Assembly: GCF_013283645.1 (NCBI RefSeq)
Contig: NZ_JABEKV010000003.1
Coordinates: 434,001 to 498,000 of the forward strand
Direction of reading: 5' to 3'
Length of the DNA: 64,000 bases
Source: Sinorhizobium psoraleae
Lineage (GTDB): Bacteria > Pseudomonadota > Alphaproteobacteria > Rhizobiales > Rhizobiaceae
Part shown: positions 35,918 through 43,031 of the stretch, piece after piece
How the letters are laid out: every line of letters begins with the position of its first letter
Position numbering within the stretch: the stretch's first letter is position 1
Notes under the pieces: generated by a model
Told to the model about the DNA's origin: nothing
Databases searched by the model: none
What the model saw: the letters and a program-made list of their open reading frames with translations, nothing else
Translations under genes and position numbers: made by a program

Positions 35918-37183
35918 TTACCAGGCGTCGCCCTGGAGCTCGGTCAGATCGGCTTCGAGAAGTTCGAGGTTTTCGGCGGCCGTGCCCCCGCCCGACAGCG
36001 TGTTGTGCACGGCGCTCCAGAATTTGGAGGAGACCTCGTTGTACTTCACCTTCGCGACCGCCGAGGGGCGCGGCACGGCATTCTGGAAGATCGGTTTCCA
36101 GTTCGGCATGAAGGGCTGCGCGGCGGCGACTTCCTGATCGTCGTAGAGCGCTGCGATCGTCGGCAGGTTCGACAGCTGGATGGCGCGCGTCTTCTGCACC
36201 TCGGGCGAGCCCAGGAACTTGACGAAAGCAATCGATGCTTCCTGCTCGTCCGAATATTTCGAAACCGCGAGGTTCCATCCGCCGAGCGTCGAGGACGGCT
36301 GATCGCCGTCTGTCGCGGTCGGCAGCGGCTTCACCTCGAATTTGCCCTTGACCGCACTGTCGTCGCCGTTTCCAAGCGCATAGGCGTAGGGCCAGTTGCG
36401 CATGAACACGGCGTTGCCCGTCTGCCAGACGCCGCGCGATTCCTCCTCCTGATAGGCGAGCACGCCAGGGGGAGAGATCGTGCCGATCCATCCCTTCACC
36501 CGTTCGAGGGCCGCCGCAGCCTTTTCGTTGTTGACGGAGATCGTGCCGTCGGGCTCGACGATCTGGCCGCCGCCGGAGGACTTGATCCATTCGAGCGCAT
36601 TGCAGGTCAGCCCTTCATAGGCATTGCCCTGGAAGACAAAACCCCAGATGTCGGGATTGCCGGCGGCGCGTTCCTTGTCCTGGATCTCCTTTGCCGTGGC
36701 GGCGAGTTCATCCCAGGTCTTGGGCGGCGTCTTGCCATATTTGTCGAGGAGATCCTTGCGGTAATAGAGCGCCGGCGCGTCGGTATAGAACGGCAGCGCG
36801 ACCAGCTTGCCGTTGACGGTCTGCGATTGAATGATCGAGGGGAAGTGGGCGCCGACCACGTCCTTCGTGGCCCCGGTCAGGTCGACGAACTGTTCGGCAA
36901 GCTGCGGCGCCCAGATGACGTCCGTCTGATAGACGTCGACATCCTTGTTTCCGGCCGCAAGCCAGAGGCGGTACTGGCTGAATTGCTCGCTGCTCGACGG
37001 CGGCATCGTCACCAGGTTGACCTTGTGACCGGTCTCCTTTTCGAACCTGGCGATCTGCTCGCGCAGAAAGCTCAAATTCTTGCCGGTCGAATTGGCCGCC
37101 ATAGATAATTCAGCGGCGGCGGCAAGATCGGCAGCACCCGCGATGGCAGCGCAGATAATCAGCGTCCTCAGGATAGGCTTCAT
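35918..37183 (-). CDS. thuE: Trehalose/maltose ABC transporter substrate-binding protein ThuE
   Basis: A 421-residue periplasmic sugar-binding protein. A signal peptide covers about residues 1-24 (MKPILRTLIICAAIAGAADLAAA). The mature protein has the MalE-type pattern: FEKETGHKVNLVTMPPSSSEQFSQYRLWLAAG, VDVYQTDVIWAPQLAEQFVDL, then LPFYTDAPALYYRKDLLDKYG. It delivers trehalose/maltose-type sugars to ThuFG. I start at the ATG at 37183, nine bases after GGAGGAG. The promoter and candidate ThuR operators lie upstream, divergent to thuR. Confidence 0.92.
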   Translation of the reverse strand: MKPILRTLIICAAIAGAADLAAAAELSMAANSTGKNLSFLREQIARFEKETGHKVNLVTMPPSSSEQFSQYRLWLAAGNKDVDVYQTDVIWAPQLAEQFVDLTGATKDVVGAHFPSIIQSQTVNGKLVALPFYTDAPALYYRKDLLDKYGKTPPKTWDELAATAKEIQDKERAAGNPDIWGFVFQGNAYEGLTCNALEWIKSSGGGQIVEPDGTISVNNEKAAAALERVKGWIGTISPPGVLAYQEEESRGVWQTGNAVFMRNWPYAYALGNGDDSAVKGKFEVKPLPTATDGDQPSSTLGGWNLAVSKYSDEQEASIAFVKFLGSPEVQKTRAIQLSNLPTIAALYDDQEVAAAQPFMPNWKPIFQNAVPRPSAVAKVKYNEVSSKFWSAVHNTLSGGGTAAENLELLEADLTELQGDAW

Positions 37184-37210
37184 GTTTTCTAGCTCCTCCA
37201 AGCTCCCCCG

Positions 37211-37246
37211 GTTTCGTAAACTCCCCTGAATTCGAAAACGGTTTGG
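37211..37246. promoter_or_regulatory. Candidate ThuR operator pair near thuE
   Basis: GTTTCGTAAAC (37211-37221) and AAAACGGTTTGG (37235-37246) both have the central-CG layout of LacI-family operators. They lie within 65 bases of the thuE start. A related pair is at 37419-37444. The assignment to ThuR rests on position only. Confidence 0.4.
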
Positions 37247-37418
37247 CTGCGGCAGAAGCTGGCAGAAGCCAAAACTTCTGTCAAGGCGTGTCCAAAGGCG
37301 ATGTCACAACGACAGCGAGCATGACTTACATCATTGTTTTCCATTATAATATTGCCTTCGCGTGGCCTGTGGATTGTTGCAGCCGACAAGCGACACAGAA
37401 CACGGGCCGGCGAGACCA

Positions 37419-37444
37419 TTTCGTAAAAATTTAAAACGATTTGG
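37419..37444. promoter_or_regulatory. Second candidate ThuR operator pair
   Basis: TTTCGTAAAA (37419-37428) followed by AAAACGATTTGG (37433-37444), a near-copy of the two elements at 37211-37246, about 200 bases away in the thuE-thuR intergenic region. Two separated operator clusters would allow DNA looping. The rest of the 490-base gap is AT-rich and holds a decayed repeat at its end. Confidence 0.4.
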
Positions 37445-37542
37445 ATAAAGCAAATCTCCACGCCTTTTTGTTGGGCCGCGCCCACTCACTGCGGGAACGG
37501 ATTGTTACCGCTGGCGAACCGCGTATAGTCCTTGTGCAAATG

Positions 37543-37605
37543 CTGCGGCGGCGCGTCCAATCGGGCGCCAAAGTCGGTGTGGCAGTTTGAAGTACTGCAT
37601 GATTT
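37543..37605 (-). repeat. Degenerate composite repeat, copy 5, in the thuR leader
   Basis: Aligns along its length with copy 4 (GCGTC...GGCGCCAAAGTCG...TTTGAAGTACTGCATGATTT) but the hairpin arms have drifted. It ends about 67 bases before the thuR start. Confidence 0.55.
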
Positions 37606-37672
37606 CGTCGTTGGATCGGCTCCGAACTGGGAAATCGTGCAGCGGGGGCGCGCAGGGAATACGATCGATCAC

Positions 37673-38698
37673 ATGAAGCTCAAGGAGTTCGCCAAACAGT
37701 TGGGGCTGTCCCCGACCACGGTCAGTCGCGCGTTGAGCGGCTATCCCGAGGTCAGCGAGAAAACCCGCCAACGCGTCACGGAGGAAGCGGTGCGCCTCGG
37801 TTACCGGCCAAACATCAATGCGGTGCGCCTGGTGACCGGCCGTGCCGGCGCGATCGGCGTGGTGATGGGTCGCAGCGGCGAGTTCCAGTTCTCCGAATAT
37901 ATGAGCGGGATGGCCGAGCGGCTGGATAGCGAAGACATCGACATCCTCGTCAGTCCGCTCGCGGAGCAGGGTGGCAAGAACGAAAACCAGCTCTACAGCA
38001 GGCTCGCGACCAGCGGCCGGGTCGATGCCGTGATCATCCATTCTCCAATGCCGAACGACGAGCGCATCACGCTCCTGCACAGGCTCGGAATGCCGTTTCT
38101 GGTCCATGGCCGCTCCGAGACCCAGGTCCCGCATGCCTGGCTCGACATCGACAACGAAGGCGCCATCCGGCGCGCGACCTCGCACCTAATAGACCTCGGC
38201 CACAGGCGCATCGCCATGATCAACGGCCGCGCCGGGCTCACCTTTTCGCTTCATCGCGACAAGGGCTATCGCGAAGCCTTGGCGCAGCGCGGCATCCAGT
38301 TCGATCCGCACCTGGTCGCCCATGGGCATTTCACCGACGAACTGGGATTTCGCTTCGCCCGCTCCTTCCTCGAACAATCGCCGCGGCCGACGGCGTTCGT
38401 GGCGGGCTCGATGATGACTGCGCTCGGCGTCTACCGCGCGGTGCGCTCCTTCGGGCTCGTGGTCGGCCGGGACATTTCCGTCATCGCCCATGATGATGTC
38501 TTTCCCTATCTCACCGCCGACAACATGGTGCCCTCTCTTTCGACCACCCGCTCGTCGCTGCGCGCCGCGGGCGCGCGGTCGGCGGATCTGGTCCTGCAGC
38601 TTCTGTCTGGCAGACCGGCGACGGAGATCCACGAGCTCTGGCCAGTCGAGCTCATCCTTCGCGAATCCACCGGTCCGGTGCCGCAAGCGCCCGGCTGA
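37673..38698 (+). CDS. thuR: ThuR-like LacI family regulator
   Basis: A 341-residue LacI/GalR repressor. The N-terminal DNA-binding part is MKLKEFAKQLGLSPTTVSRALSGYPEVSEKTRQRVTEEAVRLGYRPN, followed by a sugar-binding core (GAIGVVMGRSGEFQFSEYMSGMAERL, then RRIAMINGRAGLTFSLHRDKGYREAL). It is divergent from thuEFGKAB, as ThuR is in Sinorhizobium meliloti, and should repress it in the absence of trehalose-type inducers. The start at 37673 gives the standard LacI N-terminus; the upstream frame runs through the repeat. Confidence 0.9.
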   Translation: MKLKEFAKQLGLSPTTVSRALSGYPEVSEKTRQRVTEEAVRLGYRPNINAVRLVTGRAGAIGVVMGRSGEFQFSEYMSGMAERLDSEDIDILVSPLAEQGGKNENQLYSRLATSGRVDAVIIHSPMPNDERITLLHRLGMPFLVHGRSETQVPHAWLDIDNEGAIRRATSHLIDLGHRRIAMINGRAGLTFSLHRDKGYREALAQRGIQFDPHLVAHGHFTDELGFRFARSFLEQSPRPTAFVAGSMMTALGVYRAVRSFGLVVGRDISVIAHDDVFPYLTADNMVPSLSTTRSSLRAAGARSADLVLQLLSGRPATEIHELWPVELILRESTGPVPQAPG

Positions 38699-38862
38699 TC
38701 CATTCCATCGGCAAGGAGTACTGCGGCTTCCGGAGACCGAAGGAGGCCGCGAGGCCGGCGACGTCGACCAGTTCGCTCGGCGCGCGCCCTTGCATGGCAT
38801 GCCCGAGCAGTCCAAAAGTCCAGGCAAAGAGTGCAGCCAGGGATTAGGCGTCGGACGGGCGG

Positions 38863-40071
38863 ATGAAAAGAAGAGAGATCGCGATCATCGGCGGCGGGCC
38901 TGCCGGCCTCATGGCGGCGGACGTGTTGTCCAGCCTCGACCATGCCGTGACCGTCTATGACAGCATGCCGACGGTCGGGCGCAAATTCCTGCTCGCCGGG
39001 AAATCCGGGCTCAACATTACCCACGCCGAGGATTATGCGCATTTCGCGACGCGCTTCGGCTCCGCGTCGGATCGATTGCGCCCCGCCCTCGACGCCTTCA
39101 CGCCGAACGATGTGCGGACCTGGGCGGCCGAGCTCGGCACGGAAACCTTTGTCGGCTCGTCGGGCCGCGTCTTTCCGAAGGTCATGAAGGCCTCGCCGCT
39201 CCTGCGCGTCTGGCTGCGCAGGCTGGAGGCGCGGGGCGTCCGGGTTCTCACCCGCCATCACTGGTCGGGTTTCGATGACGGCGGCTATGTCTTCGAAACG
39301 CCGGAGGGGCGGACGATCGTCCATTGCGACGCCGTCTTGCTGGCGCTCGGCGGCGCAAGCTGGCCGCGACTCGGCTCCGATGCCGGCTGGTTGCCTTTAC
39401 TGCGCGACAGAGGCGTCGATATCAGCGATTTTCGACCCGCGAATTGCGGCTTCGACGTCGCCTGGAGCGAGATCTTTCGCGAGCGTTTCGCGGGCGAGCC
39501 GCTGAAATCGGTGACGGCTGCGTCCGATGCCGGCGTCTTCCCGGGCGAATTCGTGGTGACGCGGCACGGCATCGAGGGCAGCCTCGTCTATGCCCATGCG
39601 TCGAACCTGCGCGACGAGCTCGAAAGAAATGGCGAGGCAGCGCTCGTGCTCGATCTCGTGCCCGGACGAACAGTCGAACGGCTTGCCCGTGATCTTGCGC
39701 GGCAGCACGGTAAGGCGAGTCTTTCCAACCGCCTTCGTAAAGCTGCCGGCCTTGCCGGCGTCAAGGCCGCGCTGGTCAGGGAAATGGCACCCGCCGCACC
39801 TCACGCCGATCCCCGGCATCTCGCCGGGCTGATCAAGGCCTTGCCGATACCGGTTCTCAGACCCCGGCCGATCGCGGAGGCGATCTCGTCGGCGGGAGGC
39901 GTTCGCCTCGATGCCATCGATGACGACTATATGCTGAAGGCGCTTCCGGGTGTTTTCGTCGCCGGCGAAATGCTCGACTGGGAAGCGCCGACCGGCGGCT
40001 ATCTGCTGACCGCCTGCTTTGCCACGGGGCGGGCGGCGGCACGCGGGATCGAGGCCTGGCTGCAGCGGTAG
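38863..40071 (+). CDS. BaiN/HI0933-like flavoprotein (TIGR03862 type)
   Basis: A 402-residue FAD-dependent oxidoreductase. REIAIIGGGPAGLMAADVLSSLDHAVTVYDSMPTVGRKFLLAGKSGLNITH is the dinucleotide-binding N-terminus with the K-x-GRKFL-x-GKSGLN pattern of the HI0933/BaiN family. The C-terminus has GGVRLDAIDDDYMLKALPGVFVAGEMLDWEAPTGGYLLTACFATGRAA, where the second FAD contact lies. The reaction is unknown for this branch. It is monocistronic, convergent with a TetR gene 10 bases beyond. Confidence 0.88.
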   Translation: MKRREIAIIGGGPAGLMAADVLSSLDHAVTVYDSMPTVGRKFLLAGKSGLNITHAEDYAHFATRFGSASDRLRPALDAFTPNDVRTWAAELGTETFVGSSGRVFPKVMKASPLLRVWLRRLEARGVRVLTRHHWSGFDDGGYVFETPEGRTIVHCDAVLLALGGASWPRLGSDAGWLPLLRDRGVDISDFRPANCGFDVAWSEIFRERFAGEPLKSVTAASDAGVFPGEFVVTRHGIEGSLVYAHASNLRDELERNGEAALVLDLVPGRTVERLARDLARQHGKASLSNRLRKAAGLAGVKAALVREMAPAAPHADPRHLAGLIKALPIPVLRPRPIAEAISSAGGVRLDAIDDDYMLKALPGVFVAGEMLDWEAPTGGYLLTACFATGRAAARGIEAWLQR

Positions 40072-40081
40072 CGGAGTCCGG

Positions 40082-40786
40082 TTAGACCGGCTCTTCGCGG
40101 AGTTCTTCGACCTGCCCTGCGCCCTTAGCCGGCTTTCCGCCATAGGCGCGCAGGAACGTCCGCACCGCCGCGCGGGCGGCCTTCTCGAGTTCCTCATCCG
40201 TCGGCACTCCGCCAAAGAAGCTGTTCATCGGCAGATCGGCGTTAACCAGAGCGAGGAACTGCTTGGCGGCAAGGTCGAAGTCGTCGATGTCCAGCCGCGC
40301 GACATGGGAAAGCCGGGCAAAGAGCGCCGATAAAGCGGTTCCGATCTTGCCTGGTCCCTGCTGGCGCCAGATCTCGAAGAGATGCGGATAACGCTCGCCC
40401 TCCGTCTGCACCAGCTTGCGGATGAATTTTCCGTCGTGATTGCACACGCAGTTCTTGTTGAGACGGACGGCAAAGGCGGTCAGATCGTCTTCGAGATTGT
40501 CGCCGTTGTCGGGAAAGGTCGCCAGAATGGAAAACAGCGCGCCATTGGCGCGATCCATGATGTCCTGGACGACCGCCATGAACAGCGTCTCTTTTTCGCG
40601 GTAGTGGTTGTAGACGGTCTGCCGAGAGACGCAGGCTTCCATCGCGATTTCGTCGATGCTGGCGCCGGCAAAGCCTTCGCGGCAAAACACGTCGGCGGCA
40701 GCATCCAATATCGAGACGCGTTTGGCGCATTGGCCTTTCGGGGTGGGGCCGCCTGTCTTCGGTTGCGGCGCGTTCGGTTTTTTCAT
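40082..40786 (-). CDS. TetR family regulator of the Bcr/CflA pump
   Basis: A 234-residue TetR/AcrR repressor. The helix-turn-helix is ILDAAADVFCREGFAGASIDEIAMEACVSRQTVYNHYREKETLF (about residues 26-69); the C-terminal AefR-like part includes FIRKLVQTEGERYPHLFEIWRQQGP. It is divergent from the MFS efflux gene, and a perfect palindrome sits between them. It probably represses both. Confidence 0.88.
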   Translation of the reverse strand: MKKPNAPQPKTGGPTPKGQCAKRVSILDAAADVFCREGFAGASIDEIAMEACVSRQTVYNHYREKETLFMAVVQDIMDRANGALFSILATFPDNGDNLEDDLTAFAVRLNKNCVCNHDGKFIRKLVQTEGERYPHLFEIWRQQGPGKIGTALSALFARLSHVARLDIDDFDLAAKQFLALVNADLPMNSFFGGVPTDEELEKAARAAVRTFLRAYGGKPAKGAGQVEELREEPV

Positions 40787-40811
40787 GCCCTGAAAATAAG
40801 ACGTGTTGACG

Positions 40812-40833
40812 AATTAGACAATGGTGTCTAATT
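40812..40833. promoter_or_regulatory. TetR operator palindrome over the MFS promoter
   Basis: AATTAGACA-N4-TGTCTAATT, perfect 9-bp arms, 26 bases upstream of the TetR start. On the plus strand it lies just after TTGACG (40805-40810), and a TAATTT hexamer (40829-40834) at 18-base spacing would be the -10. Repressor binding would therefore block a promoter reading toward the efflux gene. Confidence 0.65.
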
Positions 40834-41004
40834 TTACACGTGTGTCCAGATTATTTGACACAAGCGGTCGCCGCGCCGGTGTGATCCTCCCAAGCCGCAT
40901 CCAGGCAGTTCCGGTGGCTGCTTTTCCATTTCAACCTTTGGCGACAGCGATGGGCCGGCAGATACATCCGGCTCTGCCTTCGCGGTTTCTGAAAGAGCAT
41001 CATC

Positions 41005-42204
41005 ATGACGACCTCATTTTTACGCACTGCGATTATTCTCGGCCTTTTATCGGCTATAGGACCCTTCGCGATCGACATGTACCTTCCGGCCCTGCCGTCG
41101 ATCGGCAAGGATCTCGGCGCTGAAAACCACGTCGTGCAACTGAGCCTGCTCTCCTTCTTCATCTCCTTCGCGCTGTTCCAGCTCGTCTACGGCCCGCTCT
41201 CGGATATCTGGGGGCGCAAGGCGCCGCTCTATCTCGGCATCGGGCTTTTCGCGGTGGCGAGCATCGGCTGCGCGGTGGCGAGCGACATCGAAACCCTAAT
41301 CGCCTTCCGCTTCCTTCAGGGCATCGGCGGTGCCGCCGGCATGGTCATTCCGCGCGCGGTCGTGCGCGACATGCACACCGGCGTCCAGGCCGCGCGGCTG
41401 ATGTCGCTGCTCATGCTCGTCTTCAGCATTTCGCCGATTCTCGCACCGCTGACCGGCAGCGCGGTGATCGAATTCTACGGCTGGCGCGGCGTCTTCTATG
41501 CGGTGATGATCGCGGCCATCATCGGTCTCATCCTGCTTTCGACGCAACTCGAGGAGACAAGGCCGAAGGAGCATCGGTCGGACAGCACTGTTGCCAGCGC
41601 CATGGCCGCCTACCGGCTGCTCCTTGGCGACCGCAACTTCCTGACGCTGGCCTTCATCGGCGGCCTCGGCATCTCGAGCTTCCTGGTCTATTTGGCGAAC
41701 TCGCCCTTCGTCCTGATCGACCATTACGGCCTGACGCCGACGCAATACAGCTTCGCCTTCTCGATCAACGCGGTCTCGTTCTTCGCCGTATCGCAGGCGA
41801 CCGGCTGGCTTGGCGAACGCTTCGGTCTCGTCCGGCTGATGCGGATGGCGGTGATATTGTTCGCGCTGACCATGGTCAGCATGTTCGTGGTCATGAACCT
41901 CGGCATCAATCAACTGCCGGTCATGGCGGCCTTCCTCTTCGTCGGCTACGGCGTCCTCGGTCTCGTCATCCCTACGTCGGCAGTGCTGGCGCTGGAAGAT
42001 CACGGCGAAATCGCCGGCACCGCGTCGGCGCTGATGGGAACGCTGCATTTCGTCACCTCCGCCGTGGCGATGGTCATCACCAGCATCTTCTTCGACGGCA
42101 CGGCGCTGCCGATGGCCGCCGGCATCGCGCTCTGCGCGCTTGCAGCATTCCTTGTTACCCAGGCAACGATCGGCCGTCGCCGCCCGGTCGTCGCCGCGGA
42201 ATAA
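41005..42204 (+). CDS. Bcr/CflA family MFS drug efflux transporter
   Basis: A 399-residue major-facilitator protein with 12 membrane helices. FAIDMYLPALPSIGKDLGA after TM1 is the Bcr/CflA hallmark, and QLVYGPLSDIWGRKAPLYLGI is the loop 2-3 motif. RFLQGIGGAAGMVIPRAVVRDM follows. Members export bicyclomycin, chloramphenicol-type drugs or cysteine. It is divergent from the TetR gene, with a long leader of about 170 bases after the predicted promoter. Confidence 0.9.
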   Translation: MTTSFLRTAIILGLLSAIGPFAIDMYLPALPSIGKDLGAENHVVQLSLLSFFISFALFQLVYGPLSDIWGRKAPLYLGIGLFAVASIGCAVASDIETLIAFRFLQGIGGAAGMVIPRAVVRDMHTGVQAARLMSLLMLVFSISPILAPLTGSAVIEFYGWRGVFYAVMIAAIIGLILLSTQLEETRPKEHRSDSTVASAMAAYRLLLGDRNFLTLAFIGGLGISSFLVYLANSPFVLIDHYGLTPTQYSFAFSINAVSFFAVSQATGWLGERFGLVRLMRMAVILFALTMVSMFVVMNLGINQLPVMAAFLFVGYGVLGLVIPTSAVLALEDHGEIAGTASALMGTLHFVTSAVAMVITSIFFDGTALPMAAGIALCALAAFLVTQATIGRRRPVVAAE

Positions 42205-42212
42205 ACGAATTC

Positions 42213-42239
42213 CCCGCGCGTCCCGAAAGGATGCGCGGG
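42213..42239 (+). terminator. Terminator after the MFS gene
   Basis: Arms CCCGCGCGTCC and GGATGCGCGGG (one mismatch-type pair) around CGAAA, starting nine bases after the stop. No U tract follows. Confidence 0.55.
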
Positions 42240-42384
42240 CCACTCGCGGTCGCGCGCCGATGAACGCTTTGTGAAGCTGCTCCCGTCGATTACGTGCTAA
42301 CGTCGACAGACGGGTGCGGCGCACCGCGATGTTTGACGGGGAGCACCGGGGCCGCGCCCGATAGGAGCGTGAAAGGAGCCCGCC

Positions 42385-42969
42385 ATGCTTCCAACGCGAC
42401 GTTCTCTGCTGACCGCATTTCTCGCGATCCCGGCCTTGCCCATCGCGAGCATCCAAGGGGCCGCCGCGCAACGGCCCCGCGTGCCGCTGACGCCCGCCTG
42501 CGGCAACGATCGCGACCTCACCCTCGCACGGACAGCAGGTCCCTTCTACAAACCCGACGCGCCCATGCGTCATGAGCTCTTTGCCGATTCCCCCGGTGGC
42601 GAGCGCATTACGCTGGCCGGCTATGTTCTCGACAGAGACTGCCGGCCGCTCGGCAACAGCCTCGTCGAAATCTGGCATGCCGACGAGACGGGCGCCTACG
42701 ACACGAGCGGTTTCCGGCTGCGCGCGCACCAGTTCACCGATGCGAACGGCCGCTGGTGGTTCGCCACGGTCGTTCCAGCGCGTTATTCCGGCAGGACCCG
42801 GCACTATCATCTTCGCGTGCAGCGTCGGGGCGGCAGGCTGCTTACGACGCAGCTCTTCTTTCCGAACGAACCGGGCAACGCGCGGGACCGCCTGTATTCG
42901 GATGCGCTTCTGCTCGAGATCAGCAACACCGCCGACGGGAAATTCGGCCGCTTCGATTTCGTCGTCTGA
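42385..42969 (+). CDS. Tat-exported intradiol dioxygenase-like protein
   Basis: A 194-residue protein of the intradiol ring-cleavage dioxygenase fold. The N-terminus MLPTRRSLLTAFLAIPALPIASIQGAAAQ is a twin-arginine signal peptide. The four non-heme iron ligands of the family can be matched: Tyr105 (ETGAYDTSG), Tyr134 (PARYSG), His140 and His142 (RHYHLRV). Cytoplasmic members split catechol or protocatechuate; exported ones are poorly understood. No beta-ketoadipate genes are nearby. It is alone, flanked by hairpins on both sides. Confidence 0.85.
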   Translation: MLPTRRSLLTAFLAIPALPIASIQGAAAQRPRVPLTPACGNDRDLTLARTAGPFYKPDAPMRHELFADSPGGERITLAGYVLDRDCRPLGNSLVEIWHADETGAYDTSGFRLRAHQFTDANGRWWFATVVPARYSGRTRHYHLRVQRRGGRLLTTQLFFPNEPGNARDRLYSDALLLEISNTADGKFGRFDFVV

Positions 42970-42980
42970 AGCCCCAAAGG

Positions 42981-43022
42981 TGCGAGACCGCCTCTGAGGA
43001 TATCCCTCGCAGCGGTCTCGCG
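42981..43022. terminator. Bidirectional terminator between dioxygenase and EF-G-like genes
   Basis: Arms TGCGAGACCGC and GCGGTCTCGCG lie between the stops of two convergent genes, with the loop itself containing CTCTGAGGATATCC. It ends ten bases from the stop of the minus-strand gene. Confidence 0.6.
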
Positions 43023-43031
43023 AAGTTTCAC

